Assembly (NCBI RefSeq): GCF_900109285.1 | Contig: NZ_FNZQ01000001.1 | Coordinates: forward strand, 1,145,001 to 1,209,000 | DNA length: 64,000 nt | Source of the DNA: Jannaschia helgolandensis | GTDB lineage: Bacteria > Pseudomonadota > Alphaproteobacteria > Rhodobacterales > Rhodobacteraceae | Direction: 5' to 3' | Shown here: positions 6,826 to 14,834 of the stretch, piece by piece | How the letters are laid out: each line of letters opens with the position of its first letter | Position numbering within the stretch: the stretch's first letter is position 1 | Translations under genes and position numbers: made by a program | The notes under the pieces: generated by a model | What the model was told of the DNA's origin: nothing | Databases searched by the model: none | Seen by the model: the letters and a program-made list of their open reading frames with translations, nothing else

Positions 6826-8031
6826 ATGTCTGACACGCCTTGGCTCCATATCGTCGGCATCGGGGAGGACGGTCTCTACGGCCTGTCCCCCGCCACGCGC
6901 GCCGTTGTCGAAGCTGCCGAAGTCATCATCGGCGGCGATCGCCACCACGCCCTGTCCGACCGGGTGACGGCCCGTCGACTGGCCTGGCCCAGCCCTTTCG
7001 ACGCTTTGATAGATCAGCTGATTTCCTTGCGTGGTCAACGGGTTGTCGTGCTCGCCACAGGCGACCCGCTGTGGTTCAGCGTCGGTGCCCGCATCGGGCG
7101 CGCGATACCGCCCGGCCAGATCGTCTACCATCCGCAGCTCTCTGCCTTCCAGCTTGCCGCCGCCCGGATGGGCTGGTCGATGGCCGATGTCGAGACTCTC
7201 ACCGTCCACGGTCGCCCCGTGCATCAGATGATTGCCTTCATCCAGCCCGACGCAAGGCTCCTGATCCTGACCACCGGCGCGCAAACCCCTGCCCAGATTG
7301 CGAAATTCCTGACTGATCGGGGCTTCGGCAAGTCCAGTCTCACGGTCCTCGCGAACATGGGCGGCCCGGCGGAAACCCGGTTCGATGCAACCGCGGAAGA
7401 CTGGTCGCACGAGGTTCCCGCCTTCAACACCCTCGCCGTAAACTGTATCGCCGACCCCAATGCAGCTCTTCTGCCACGCGTTCCCGGTCTGGCGGACGAT
7501 CTGTTCCGCAGCGATGGCACGATGACCAAACGCGAAGTCCGCGCCGCCACCCTCGCCAAGCTGATGCCGATGCGCGGCGCGCTTTTGTGGGACATCGGCA
7601 CCGGTTCCGGCTCGGTCGCGATCGAGTGGATACGCGCCGCCAGATCCGCCCGCGCCATCGGCATCGAACCGCGTGCGGACCGCCGCGCGATGGCCGCCGA
7701 GAACGCGCTGGCGTTGGGCGCCCCCCGCCTCGACCTGCGCGACGGCGAAGTGCCGCAGGCCCTTGAAAACCTGCCTTCTCCCGATGCCGTCTTCATTGGC
7801 GGCGGCCTGTCGGAGGAGGTGTATGATGCGGCCTTTGCGGCTCTCAAACCCCTGGGCCGGCTGGTGGCGAATGCCGTCACGCTGGAATCGGAGTCGCTTC
7901 TGATGACGCTCCACGTCAAACATGGGGGCGATCTCGTGCGAATCGCCGTCGAACGCGCCGAATCGGTCGGCCGATATCGCGGCTGGCGCCCGTCGATGGG
8001 CGTGACACAATGGTCACTGGTCAAAAGATGA
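6826..8031 (+). CDS. cobL: Precorrin-6Y C5,15-methyltransferase (decarboxylating), CbiE-CbiT fusion
   Basis: Adds methyl groups at C5 and C15 of dihydro-precorrin-6 and decarboxylates the C12 acetate, giving precorrin-8X. The 401 residues contain an N-terminal CbiE-type tetrapyrrole methylase domain ('IVGIGEDGLYGLSP' near the start, 'VVVLATGDPLWFSVG' near residue 70) and a C-terminal CbiT-type Rossmann methyltransferase domain with the SAM loop 'LWDIGTGSGSVAIEW'. ATG 6826 is the homology-supported start; in-frame codons upstream add Arg/Cys-rich sequence with no family match. Its stop overlaps the cobI start (ATGA). Confidence 0.94.
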   Translation: MSDTPWLHIVGIGEDGLYGLSPATRAVVEAAEVIIGGDRHHALSDRVTARRLAWPSPFDALIDQLISLRGQRVVVLATGDPLWFSVGARIGRAIPPGQIVYHPQLSAFQLAAARMGWSMADVETLTVHGRPVHQMIAFIQPDARLLILTTGAQTPAQIAKFLTDRGFGKSSLTVLANMGGPAETRFDATAEDWSHEVPAFNTLAVNCIADPNAALLPRVPGLADDLFRSDGTMTKREVRAATLAKLMPMRGALLWDIGTGSGSVAIEWIRAARSARAIGIEPRADRRAMAAENALALGAPRLDLRDGEVPQALENLPSPDAVFIGGGLSEEVYDAAFAALKPLGRLVANAVTLESESLLMTLHVKHGGDLVRIAVERAESVGRYRGWRPSMGVTQWSLVKR

Positions 8032-8729
8032 GCGGCACGCTCTATGGCGTCGGCCTCGGACCCGGCGACCCCGAACTGATAACGCGCCGCGCTGCGCGGC
8101 TGATCGAATCTGCAGAAATCATTTGTTATCCGTCGCTTGCAGGTGGGGAAAGCCTGGCCCGCGCGATTGCCGCCGACCTTATCCCGGCCACGGCCCGTGA
8201 AATCCGCATAGACGTGCCGATGACCCGCGACCGTGCCCCGGCGCAGGCGGCCTATGACACGGGCGCGGCGGGCATCGCGCAAGCTCTTGAAAACGGACAG
8301 GATGTCGTCTGCCTGTGTGAAGGTGATCCGTTCTTTTATGGCAGTTTCATGTATCTCTTCGCGCGCCTCAGGGGTCGCTTCGATGTGCAGGTCGTGCCCG
8401 GTGTCACATCCCTGACCGCCTGCGCTGCCGTCGCCGCCATGCCGCTGACCGCGCGCAACGAGGTCATGACCGTCCTGCCCGGCCCCTTGCCGGACGATAT
8501 CTTGCGCACCCATCTGCGTGCCGCCGATACACTGGTTGTGATGAAAGTCGGGCGCCATCTGCCTCGTCTGCGGACACTGCTGGATTCCGAGGGTTTGCTG
8601 GCCGCCGCCACCTATGTCGAGCGGGCGACGCTGGGGGCGGAGCGTGTGCTGCCGCTGGCCGACGCCCCCGACGATGCCCCGTATTTCTCCATGATCCTGA
8701 TCGCGAAAGGGGCCGACCCGTGGCTCTGA
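8028..8729 (+). CDS. cobI: Precorrin-2 C20-methyltransferase
   Basis: SAM-dependent methylation of precorrin-2 at C20 to give precorrin-3A. The 233-residue tetrapyrrole methylase begins 'LYGVGLGPGDPELIT' and contains 'VCLCEGDPFFYGSF' near residue 95 and 'VVPGVTSLTACAA' near residue 126, the usual cofactor and substrate loops of CobI/CbiL. ATG 8028 overlaps the cobL stop, and the stop overlaps the next GTG start by 10 bases, so translation is coupled on both sides. Which form, metal-free or cobalt-bound, is used cannot be told from sequence alone, a real question here because cbiX is present. Confidence 0.94.
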   Translation: MSGTLYGVGLGPGDPELITRRAARLIESAEIICYPSLAGGESLARAIAADLIPATAREIRIDVPMTRDRAPAQAAYDTGAAGIAQALENGQDVVCLCEGDPFFYGSFMYLFARLRGRFDVQVVPGVTSLTACAAVAAMPLTARNEVMTVLPGPLPDDILRTHLRAADTLVVMKVGRHLPRLRTLLDSEGLLAAATYVERATLGAERVLPLADAPDDAPYFSMILIAKGADPWL

Positions 8730-10528
8730 CACCTGTCGTCCTGGCGCTGAACGCCGCCGGTGAACCCGTCGCCCGACGGATCGCCGATGCACTCGACTGC
8801 CCCCTGCATGGCCGCGAGGGGCGCACCGATGCCGCGATTACATTTCCCAACGCGCTGGACCATGCGCGCGACCTGTTCGCCGCCGGTCACCCCGTCGTCG
8901 GCGTTTGCGCGGCAGGCATCCTGATTCGCGCCGTGGCCCCTTTGCTGTCCGACAAGACGCGCGAGCCGCCGGTGATTTCCGTATCCGACGACGGTGCGGT
9001 GGTCGTGCCTTTGCTGGGCGGACACCGCGGCGCGAACCGTCTGGCGCGGACCATAGCCGAGGTGCTTGGCGCGGCCGCCGCCGTCACCACGGCAGGCGAC
9101 GTCGCCTTGAACGTCGCGCTGGACGAGCCGCCCGCAGGCTACCGTCTGGCCAACCCAGAAGACGCCAAACCCGTCATGGCGGCGCTGTTGTCAGGGGGGG
9201 GCGCAACAGTCACGGGCGAACCGCTGTTCGACCTGCCACCGGGTAACGCCGTCGAGATCGTCGTGACAGAGGCCCCGGCAACCGGCGGCCCGACCCGGCT
9301 GGTCTATCACCCGCAACGGCACACCCTGGGCGTCGGATGCGCCCGCGACGCCGATCCGGCGGAACTGTGGGACAACGTTTCGCAGGTGCTGGCGGATGCG
9401 GGCGTGGCCCCCGGTGCCATCGCTTCTGTCAACACGCTGGACCTTAAGCTGGACGAGCCTGCGATGAACGCCCTCGCCGCGCGACTGGGCTGCCCGTTGC
9501 GCACCTTTACCGCCGCCGAACTGGCCGCGATCGAGGTGCCGAACCCGTCGGACGTCGTGCTGTCCGAAGTCGGCACGCCTTCGGTGGCCGAGGCCGCCGC
9601 CCTCGCCGCCAGCGTTGGCACGGTGGTCGCGCCGAAACGCAAGACCGCCAATACCACCGCTGCGCTGGCCCGCGCCGACGCCCCCGTCACCGACCCCAAG
9701 GGCCGGGCACGCGGTCGTGTCAGCATCGTGTCCATCGGGCCGGGGCAGGCGACATGGCGCACCCCCGAAGCCAGCCGCCTGATCGCCGAGGCGGACGAGT
9801 TGGTCGGCTATTCCCTCTATATCGATCTGCTGGGCCCGATTGCTGCCGGCAAGCCCCGTGCAGATTTCCCGCTGGGTGGAGAGGAGGCGCGTTGCCGTCA
9901 CGCGCTGGAACGGGCCGGGCAGGGGCATAATGTCGCGCTGGTCTGTTCCGGCGATGCGGGCATCTATGCGATGGGTGCGCTGGTATTCGAACTGATGGCC
10001 CGTGATCCCGCCGACCCCTCGGCCCTGACCGATCCGGCGCGGCGGGTCGAAATCGTTTGCACCCCCGGCGTCAGCGCGCTTCAGGCCGCCGCCGCGCGGG
10101 CCGGTGCGCCGTTGGGCCACGATTTCTGCGCGATCTCGCTGTCGGACCTGCTGACCCCGCGCGAGGACATCGTGAAACGGCTGAAGGCAGCGGCGCAGGG
10201 TGATTTCGTGATTGCCTTCTACAACCCTGTATCGAGGCGCCGCCGGACCCTTCTGGCCGAAGCGCGCGACATCCTGCTGGGCCACCGCCCCGCCGACACG
10301 CCGGTTCTTCTGGCGTCTTCGCTGGGGCGGCCGGAAGAACACATCCGCTATCGCCGCTTGGCCGATCTGGAGGTGGACGAAGTTGACATGCTGACCGTCG
10401 TTCTGGTCGGATCGTCGCATTCCAGACTGGTGAAAACCGGCGACGGGATGCGGATGTTCACGCCGCGCGGCTATGCCCGCAAGATGGCGGGTGGCGATTT
10501 GACGCCCTCCGAGGAGACCACGCCATGA
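8720..10528 (+). CDS. cobJ: CbiG/CobE-CobJ fusion: precorrin-3B C17-methyltransferase with CbiG-like N-terminus
   Basis: A 602-residue fusion. Residues about 1-130 resemble the CbiG N-terminal and middle regions ('GVCAAGILIRAVAPLL' at 61-76, 'VSDDGAVVVPLLGGHRGANR'). Residues about 200-322 resemble the CbiG C-terminal/CobE domain ('LGVGCARD' at 203-210). From about 333 a full CobJ/CbiH domain begins ('VSIVSIGPGQ', then 'VALVCSGDAGIYAMGA' and 'IAFYNPVSRRR'). CobJ methylates C17 with ring contraction; CbiG opens the delta-lactone in the cobalt-early pathway. The fusion hints that both steps happen on one polypeptide. GTG 8720 overlaps cobI, and the stop overlaps cobM. The fusion is clear in sequence; the CbiG activity is inferred. 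Confidence 0.93.
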   Translation: MALTPVVLALNAAGEPVARRIADALDCPLHGREGRTDAAITFPNALDHARDLFAAGHPVVGVCAAGILIRAVAPLLSDKTREPPVISVSDDGAVVVPLLGGHRGANRLARTIAEVLGAAAAVTTAGDVALNVALDEPPAGYRLANPEDAKPVMAALLSGGGATVTGEPLFDLPPGNAVEIVVTEAPATGGPTRLVYHPQRHTLGVGCARDADPAELWDNVSQVLADAGVAPGAIASVNTLDLKLDEPAMNALAARLGCPLRTFTAAELAAIEVPNPSDVVLSEVGTPSVAEAAALAASVGTVVAPKRKTANTTAALARADAPVTDPKGRARGRVSIVSIGPGQATWRTPEASRLIAEADELVGYSLYIDLLGPIAAGKPRADFPLGGEEARCRHALERAGQGHNVALVCSGDAGIYAMGALVFELMARDPADPSALTDPARRVEIVCTPGVSALQAAAARAGAPLGHDFCAISLSDLLTPREDIVKRLKAAAQGDFVIAFYNPVSRRRRTLLAEARDILLGHRPADTPVLLASSLGRPEEHIRYRRLADLEVDEVDMLTVVLVGSSHSRLVKTGDGMRMFTPRGYARKMAGGDLTPSEETTP

Positions 10529-11292
10529 CCGTCCATTTCATCGGCGCAGGCCCCGGTGACCCGGAACTGCTGACGCTCAAGGCACAGCGCCAGATCCGCG
10601 AATGCCCCGTCTGCCTTTACGCAGGCTCGCTGGTCCCCGCCGCCGTCGTGGCCGAAGCGCCCAAGAGCGCGCGCGTTTTGGACACCGCACCGATGACGCT
10701 GGCCGAGACCCATGCGGAGATCGTCGCGGCCCACGCTGCCGGGCAGGACGTCGCCCGCGTCCATTCCGGAGATCCTTCGCTCTACGGGGCGATTGCCGAG
10801 CAGATCCGCCTGCTGAAACGCGATGGCATCCCCTATGACATCACGCCCGGCGTGCCCGCCTATGCCGCCGCTGCCGCCGCCCTTGGGCAGGAACTGACGG
10901 TGCCCGAAATCGCGCAGTCCATTGTCCTGACGCGGGTGTCGATGAAATCGACGTCGATGCCGCCGCGCGAAACGCTGGAGAATTTCGCACGCACCGGGGC
11001 CACGCTTGCGATCCATCTGGGCATCCGCAACCTGCGCGAGATCAAGCGTGTGCTGACGCCGCATTACGGTGCCGATTGCCCGGTGGTGGTCGCCTATCGC
11101 GTCGGCTGGCCGGATCAGGCGTTCCTGCGCGGTACGGTTGCCGACATTCATGCCAGGGTGCGCGCCGAGAAGATCACGCGGACGGCGCTGATCCTGGTCG
11201 GACCCGCCCTGGGCGAGGTTGGGGACTTCAGGGATTCTGCACTTTACGACCCCGCCGTGCCGCATGTCCTGCGTCCGAAAGTGAAGGGCTGA
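10525..11292 (+). CDS. cobM: Precorrin-4 C11-methyltransferase
   Basis: SAM-dependent methylation of precorrin-4 at C11 to give precorrin-5. The 255 residues show the CobM/CbiF pattern: 'VHFIGAGPGDPELLTLK' at the start, 'ARVHSGDPSLYGAIAEQ' near residue 78, 'YDITPGVPAYAAAAA' near residue 105, and 'VVVAYRVGWPDQ' near residue 190. ATG 10525 overlaps the cobJ stop (ATGA), and it is the last gene of the series. CobK, CobG/CobZ and CobF are not encoded in this stretch, so those steps must be supplied from elsewhere. Confidence 0.94.
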   Translation: MTVHFIGAGPGDPELLTLKAQRQIRECPVCLYAGSLVPAAVVAEAPKSARVLDTAPMTLAETHAEIVAAHAAGQDVARVHSGDPSLYGAIAEQIRLLKRDGIPYDITPGVPAYAAAAAALGQELTVPEIAQSIVLTRVSMKSTSMPPRETLENFARTGATLAIHLGIRNLREIKRVLTPHYGADCPVVVAYRVGWPDQAFLRGTVADIHARVRAEKITRTALILVGPALGEVGDFRDSALYDPAVPHVLRPKVKG

Positions 11293-11425
11293 ACGCGGGG
11301 GCGTCGTCGCTGACATGGACGTCGTTGTCAGGCTTTCATTGACTATTCACGTTTCTGTTGCAGACTTACCCTAGAATCGGATGGGCAAGCGACTCACGTG
11401 TACGTCCGGATTTCCGGGGGGTGTC

Positions 11426-11791
11426 ATGTCCGAAACAGATCCATTCTTCCTGCCCGCCGACGTTCGCGAAGGTCTGGCGCGCGCCCGTGCGCGGGACCGG
11501 CGGACCACGGGGGGGCGGCTGCGGGTGCAGGTTGGCGACGACTGGTATCCGATCACCGCCTATGACGATTCCGGGTTCGAGGTTCCTTTGGATGTTGCGC
11601 CCAAACTGCGCGGTCTGGTCGAGATTTACGACGGGCCACGCCTTTTGCGTTCGGTTCTGATCGTGGCGGGCGGGCCATCGGGCGACGCGATGCGCTATGG
11701 CTTCAAGCGGGCGACCGCGGCGCGCACCTCGGCTGCATTGGACTATGAACGGGCGGGCGATGCACCGGCGGGTTATATTGCGGCACCCTGA
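11426..11791 (+). CDS. Conserved hypothetical protein
   Basis: A 121-residue soluble protein with no signal sequence or membrane helix, rich in Arg and Ala. It contains 'RLRVQVGDDWYPITAYDDSG' near residue 32 and ends 'APAGYIAAP'. I recognise no domain. The first in-frame Met (11381) lies 15 codons upstream, but ATG 11426, just after a G-rich run GGGGGGTGTC, is preferred. It follows cobM after about 130 bases that contain a TTGACT-like element, so it probably has its own promoter. It is convergent with the dipeptidase gene. Confidence 0.65.
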   Translation: MSETDPFFLPADVREGLARARARDRRTTGGRLRVQVGDDWYPITAYDDSGFEVPLDVAPKLRGLVEIYDGPRLLRSVLIVAGGPSGDAMRYGFKRATAARTSAALDYERAGDAPAGYIAAP

Positions 11792-11846
11792 CGGGTCGGC
11801 GGAAATGACGAACCCTTACGATCTTGGCCCCTCACACTCTCGGCCC

Positions 11847-12638
11847 TCACACTCCCGGCGCGGTCGAGTAATATGCCGCCGCGGCCCCTTTCAGCCGCGC
11901 CCACATCTGATCGCCCAATGAAAAATGCCACCATTCCGTAGGGTTATTGGCAAATCCCGCATCGTCCATCAGCCAATAGAGCAAGCGCCGGTTGGACCGC
12001 GCTTCGCGGATGGAAAACGCCAGGCCGTCCGGGTCACTCTCGAAGGCACCGGTGTTCGATGCATCTGACACATCGTCGAAGATCGTCCCCATGAACAACT
12101 CGGCCCCGTTGCGATAGCGGATTGTCAGATCCACCGCCGCGCCGGTCGCATGTGGCGGCGGCGACAGCGGATCGACCGCCCCGTTGCCCCCCCGCGCCCA
12201 GTATCGTTCCGTTTCGGACGCGATGCGCGCGGCGTCCCAATCGGGGTGCAATGCGCGCAGACGATCAGGCATCCACTGGTCGTGGAAATGGTTCTGGATA
12301 GAAAGCGGACGCCAGGCATCGAACACCCATAATTCCAATCCGTAAGGTTTCAATCGTGCGTTTACCCCGACGAGCCTGTCGACCAGCGGACGGCGTAGCA
12401 ACAGGTCCGGAACCGCACCCGCGATCCGGTGATGATAAGGTGCGACCCCAGTGAAATAGGCGTTTGCGCCGGCGATATCGTAGTCGCGAACCTCCACGAT
12501 CGGGTCTGCGCCGCGTGGATCGCCCAGATCAATGGCATGGTCGCGATAGCCGGGTCGCAGGGCGGCGGCGCGCGCCACAGGGTCGGCCAGCGGGCGGTCG
12601 CGCAGCGCAAAAAGGGGGCCTTGGGTCAGCATCAACAT
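11847..12638 (-). CDS. D-alanyl-D-alanine dipeptidase (VanX/DdpX family, peptidase M15D)
   Basis: Zinc dipeptidase that splits D-Ala-D-Ala. The 263 residues carry the whole active site in VanX order and spacing: Arg 110 in 'FDAWRP', zinc ligands His 163 and Asp 170 in 'HATGAAVDLT', catalytic Glu 235 and zinc ligand His 238 in 'EWWHF'. There is no evident signal peptide, so it is probably cytosolic. It is divergently transcribed from a D-amino-acid aminotransferase gene, with only 62 bases between the two starts. This suggests joint use or recycling of peptidoglycan D-alanine rather than vancomycin resistance. ATG 12638 and ATG 12632 are both possible. Confidence 0.88.
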   Translation of the reverse strand: MLMLTQGPLFALRDRPLADPVARAAALRPGYRDHAIDLGDPRGADPIVEVRDYDIAGANAYFTGVAPYHHRIAGAVPDLLLRRPLVDRLVGVNARLKPYGLELWVFDAWRPLSIQNHFHDQWMPDRLRALHPDWDAARIASETERYWARGGNGAVDPLSPPPHATGAAVDLTIRYRNGAELFMGTIFDDVSDASNTGAFESDPDGLAFSIREARSNRRLLYWLMDDAGFANNPTEWWHFSLGDQMWARLKGAAAAYYSTAPGV

Positions 12639-12700
12639 GGGCAGAAGGCTTGACCGCCCGCGCCGCGCTTCGCAAGAGGAAGCATCGACAGGAGGACGCG

Positions 12701-13555
12701 ATGCGAACAGTCTATGTGAACGGTGAATACCTGCCCGAAGATCAGGCGAAGGTCTCGGTCTTCGATCGCGGCTTTCTGTTCGCGGATGCGGTCTATGAGG
12801 TCACCAGTGTGCTGGACGGAAAGCTGATTTCATTCCCCGGTCATGCCGCCCGCCTGCAACGGTCGCTGACAGAGCTGGAGATGGCCAGCCCGGTGTCTGA
12901 CGCCGAACTGCTGGAGATTCATCGCGAACTGATCACGCGCAATGATCTGACCGAAGGGCTGATCTATCTGCAGGTGACGCGCGGCGCGGCGGATCGCGAT
13001 TTCCTGTATCCCGCGCCTGAAACGGTGCCGACGCTCGTGCTGTTCACGCAGGCAAAGCCGGCGCTGGAACATTCGCCGATGGTGCAGACGGGCATGAAGA
13101 TCGTGACGATCCCTGACCGGCGTTGGGGGCGGCGGGATATCAAGACGACGCAGCTTCTCTATCCCAGCATGGGCAAGATGGAGGCCCGGGCGCGCGGGGC
13201 CGACGACGCCTGGATGGTCGAGGACGGCGCAGTGACCGAAGGCACATCCAACAACGCCTATATCATCAAGGACGGTGTGATCGTGACGCGGCATCTGGGC
13301 GAGGAAATCCTGCATGGCATCACGCGCAAGGCGGTGTTGGCATTCGCGCGCGAGGCACAGATGAAGGTCGAGGAACGCCCCTTCACCGTCGAGGAAGCGC
13401 TATCGGCGGACGAGGCATTCATCACTTCGGCCAGCAGTTTCGTGACGCCCGTGGTATCCATCGACGGAGCCGATATCGGGACGGGCAGGCCGGGTAAGGT
13501 GGTCGCGCGCCTGCGTGAAATCTATCTGGACGAGATGCGAAAGGCCGGAATATAG
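12701..13555 (+). CDS. dat: D-amino-acid (D-alanine) aminotransferase, PLP class IV
   Basis: Converts D-alanine and 2-oxoglutarate to pyruvate and D-glutamate. The 284 residues match D-amino-acid transaminases: 'VYVNGEYLPEDQAKVSVFDR' at the start, the PLP lysine K148 in 'RRDIKTTQLL', 'VTEGTSNNAYII' near residue 178, and 'SASSFVTPVV' near residue 243. The same fold includes branched-chain aminotransferases and ADC lyase, but the 'DIKTTQLL' region favours D-amino acids. An excellent ribosome site (AGGAGGA, 12690-12696) precedes ATG 12701. It is divergent from the D-Ala-D-Ala dipeptidase, whose product it could consume. Confidence 0.9.
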   Translation: MRTVYVNGEYLPEDQAKVSVFDRGFLFADAVYEVTSVLDGKLISFPGHAARLQRSLTELEMASPVSDAELLEIHRELITRNDLTEGLIYLQVTRGAADRDFLYPAPETVPTLVLFTQAKPALEHSPMVQTGMKIVTIPDRRWGRRDIKTTQLLYPSMGKMEARARGADDAWMVEDGAVTEGTSNNAYIIKDGVIVTRHLGEEILHGITRKAVLAFAREAQMKVEERPFTVEEALSADEAFITSASSFVTPVVSIDGADIGTGRPGKVVARLREIYLDEMRKAGI

Positions 13556-13571
13556 ACCCTGGCCTCGCAGG

Positions 13572-13826
13572 TCAGTCCCAGTCCAGAATGACCTTGACGC
13601 GACTGCGCGTGTTCATGCGCCGGAAGCCACCAAAATCCATTGCACGCCCCTGAAGCTGCATGTGCAGCGCGGCAATCTGGCGGGTTGTAAGGGTGCCCGC
13701 ATCGACATCGCGGAACCCCAGAATATCAAGCCGCTGCTGCACCGACGCGACCAGTTGCGCGTTCGGTGCAGCCATCACCGGTGTCGCCACGGCCAGCGCC
13801 GCAACCAGGATCAGAACGGCGCGCAT
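13572..13826 (-). CDS. Small secreted protein, paralogue of its upstream neighbour
   Basis: An 84-residue protein with a signal peptide (about residues 1-20, 'VATPVMAA') and a mature part 'VQQRLDILGFRDVDAGTLTT', then 'RQIAALH' and 'RSRVKVIL'. The same skeleton (ELxxxGF-D, L-RQI, R-R-IL) occurs in the gene just upstream, so the two look like tandem paralogues. The ATG lies one base after the upstream stop, so they form one transcription unit. The function is unknown; probably periplasmic. ATG 13826 is chosen because it opens the signal sequence. Confidence 0.68.
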   Translation of the reverse strand: MRAVLILVAALAVATPVMAAPNAQLVASVQQRLDILGFRDVDAGTLTTRQIAALHMQLQGRAMDFGGFRRMNTRSRVKVILDWD

Positions 13827-13827
13827 C

Positions 13828-14166
13828 TCAGCCACCCCGGCCAAGCCGGTCGATGCCGCGCTGGAGGATACCTCCGCCCCGCAGGATCGACCGGATACGG
13901 GCCCCCTTGTCGCCGTTCGACCGGCCGGAATGCATGGTATTGTCCAGAAGCACGATCTGTCGATTGGACAGCGCGGCGACATTGGCGTCCCCGAAGCCGT
14001 AGACCCGCAATTCGCGCGCGACCGACAGGCGCTTGCCGGTCAGCGGCTGAGGGTTCACGACAGTGCCGGGGGGCGAGACATAGACGCCTTGGGCGGCGGC
14101 AGGCAGTCCAAGTCCCGGACCAAGCGTCAGGGCAGCGGTCAGGGCGATGAGAAACGGTCGGGCCAT
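13828..14166 (-). CDS. Small secreted protein with tandem paralogue downstream
   Basis: A 112-residue protein with a clear signal peptide (cleavage near 'LPAAAQG', residues 21-27). The mature region contains 'ARELRVYGFGDANVAALSNR' followed by 'QIVLLDNTMHSG' and 'RIRSILRGGG', similar in layout to the next gene downstream. It ends in a Gly/Arg-rich tail. AAGGAG precedes ATG 14166. No domain was recognised; a short helical, periplasmic regulator or scaffold protein is possible but unproven. Confidence 0.72.
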   Translation of the reverse strand: MARPFLIALTAALTLGPGLGLPAAAQGVYVSPPGTVVNPQPLTGKRLSVARELRVYGFGDANVAALSNRQIVLLDNTMHSGRSNGDKGARIRSILRGGGILQRGIDRLGRGG

Positions 14167-14244
14167 GGTGAAACTCCTTCTGCAGGGAAGATAGTGTCAC
14201 CGGTGCGGTTATCCAAAATCATCCCTGCGTGAGACGGCATATGA

Positions 14245-14574
14245 TCAGTCCTTGCCGACATTCTCTGCGAAACTTGTCTCGAATGCGGCCTGCTGATCAG
14301 GCGAGGCTGCGGTCTGGTGCTGTGCTTTCCATTCCGCCAGAGGCATTCCATAAAAAGCCTCCCGCGCCACTTCCTTCGACATTTCCACTCCCCGCTCGGC
14401 GGCGGCTTCGCCATACCAGCGCGACAGGCAGTTGCGGCAAAATCCGGCAAGGTTCATCAGGTCGATGTTCTGCGCGTCGGGACGATCCTCCAGCAGGTGC
14501 CGACGCAGGCGGCGAAAAGCGGCAGCCTCGACCTCGATGCGGGTCGCATCATCCATCACGGGTAAATCTGGCAT
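14245..14574 (-). CDS. DUF1244 family protein
   Basis: Conserved cytosolic protein of unknown function, about 109 residues. The family block 'NLAGFCRNCLSRWYGEAA' with its CRNC pair is near residue 42, followed by 'GMPLAEWKAQHQ' near residue 76. The two cysteines suggest metal or redox chemistry, but no role is established. I chose ATG 14574 because GGAGG at 14583-14587 (minus strand) stands 8 bases before it; the TTG six codons upstream has no such site. It is on the minus strand, divergent from pyk. Confidence 0.88.
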   Translation of the reverse strand: MPDLPVMDDATRIEVEAAAFRRLRRHLLEDRPDAQNIDLMNLAGFCRNCLSRWYGEAAAERGVEMSKEVAREAFYGMPLAEWKAQHQTAASPDQQAAFETSFAENVGKD

Positions 14575-14716
14575 TATCGCATCCTCCGGCAAGGGAACGA
14601 GGCGCGGGGCTTTCAGCCGCTGACCTCATCCGTAAGAGATGAGGACGTTTTGCCTTATGATCAAGGCGTTCATCCTGACCTTCTGACATGCAGTGACGCA
14701 GAGATTGCACGACACT

Positions 14717-14726
14717 TGGTTAACCA
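14717..14726. promoter_or_regulatory. Palindrome TGGTTAACCA upstream of pyk
   Basis: A perfect 10-base palindrome about 110 bases upstream of the pyk start, in the divergent region shared with the DUF1244 gene. It could be an operator. The assignment rests on symmetry and position alone. Confidence 0.3.
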
Positions 14727-14834
14727 GGTTTCAGAGGATAGCGTGGTGCCGAGATGCGCACGCCTGTTGCGAAACCCCGTTGGGCAGGGCAGAGGTGCGA
14801 GCGCTAACACGACACATCCGAAGGAAAGCGCCCC

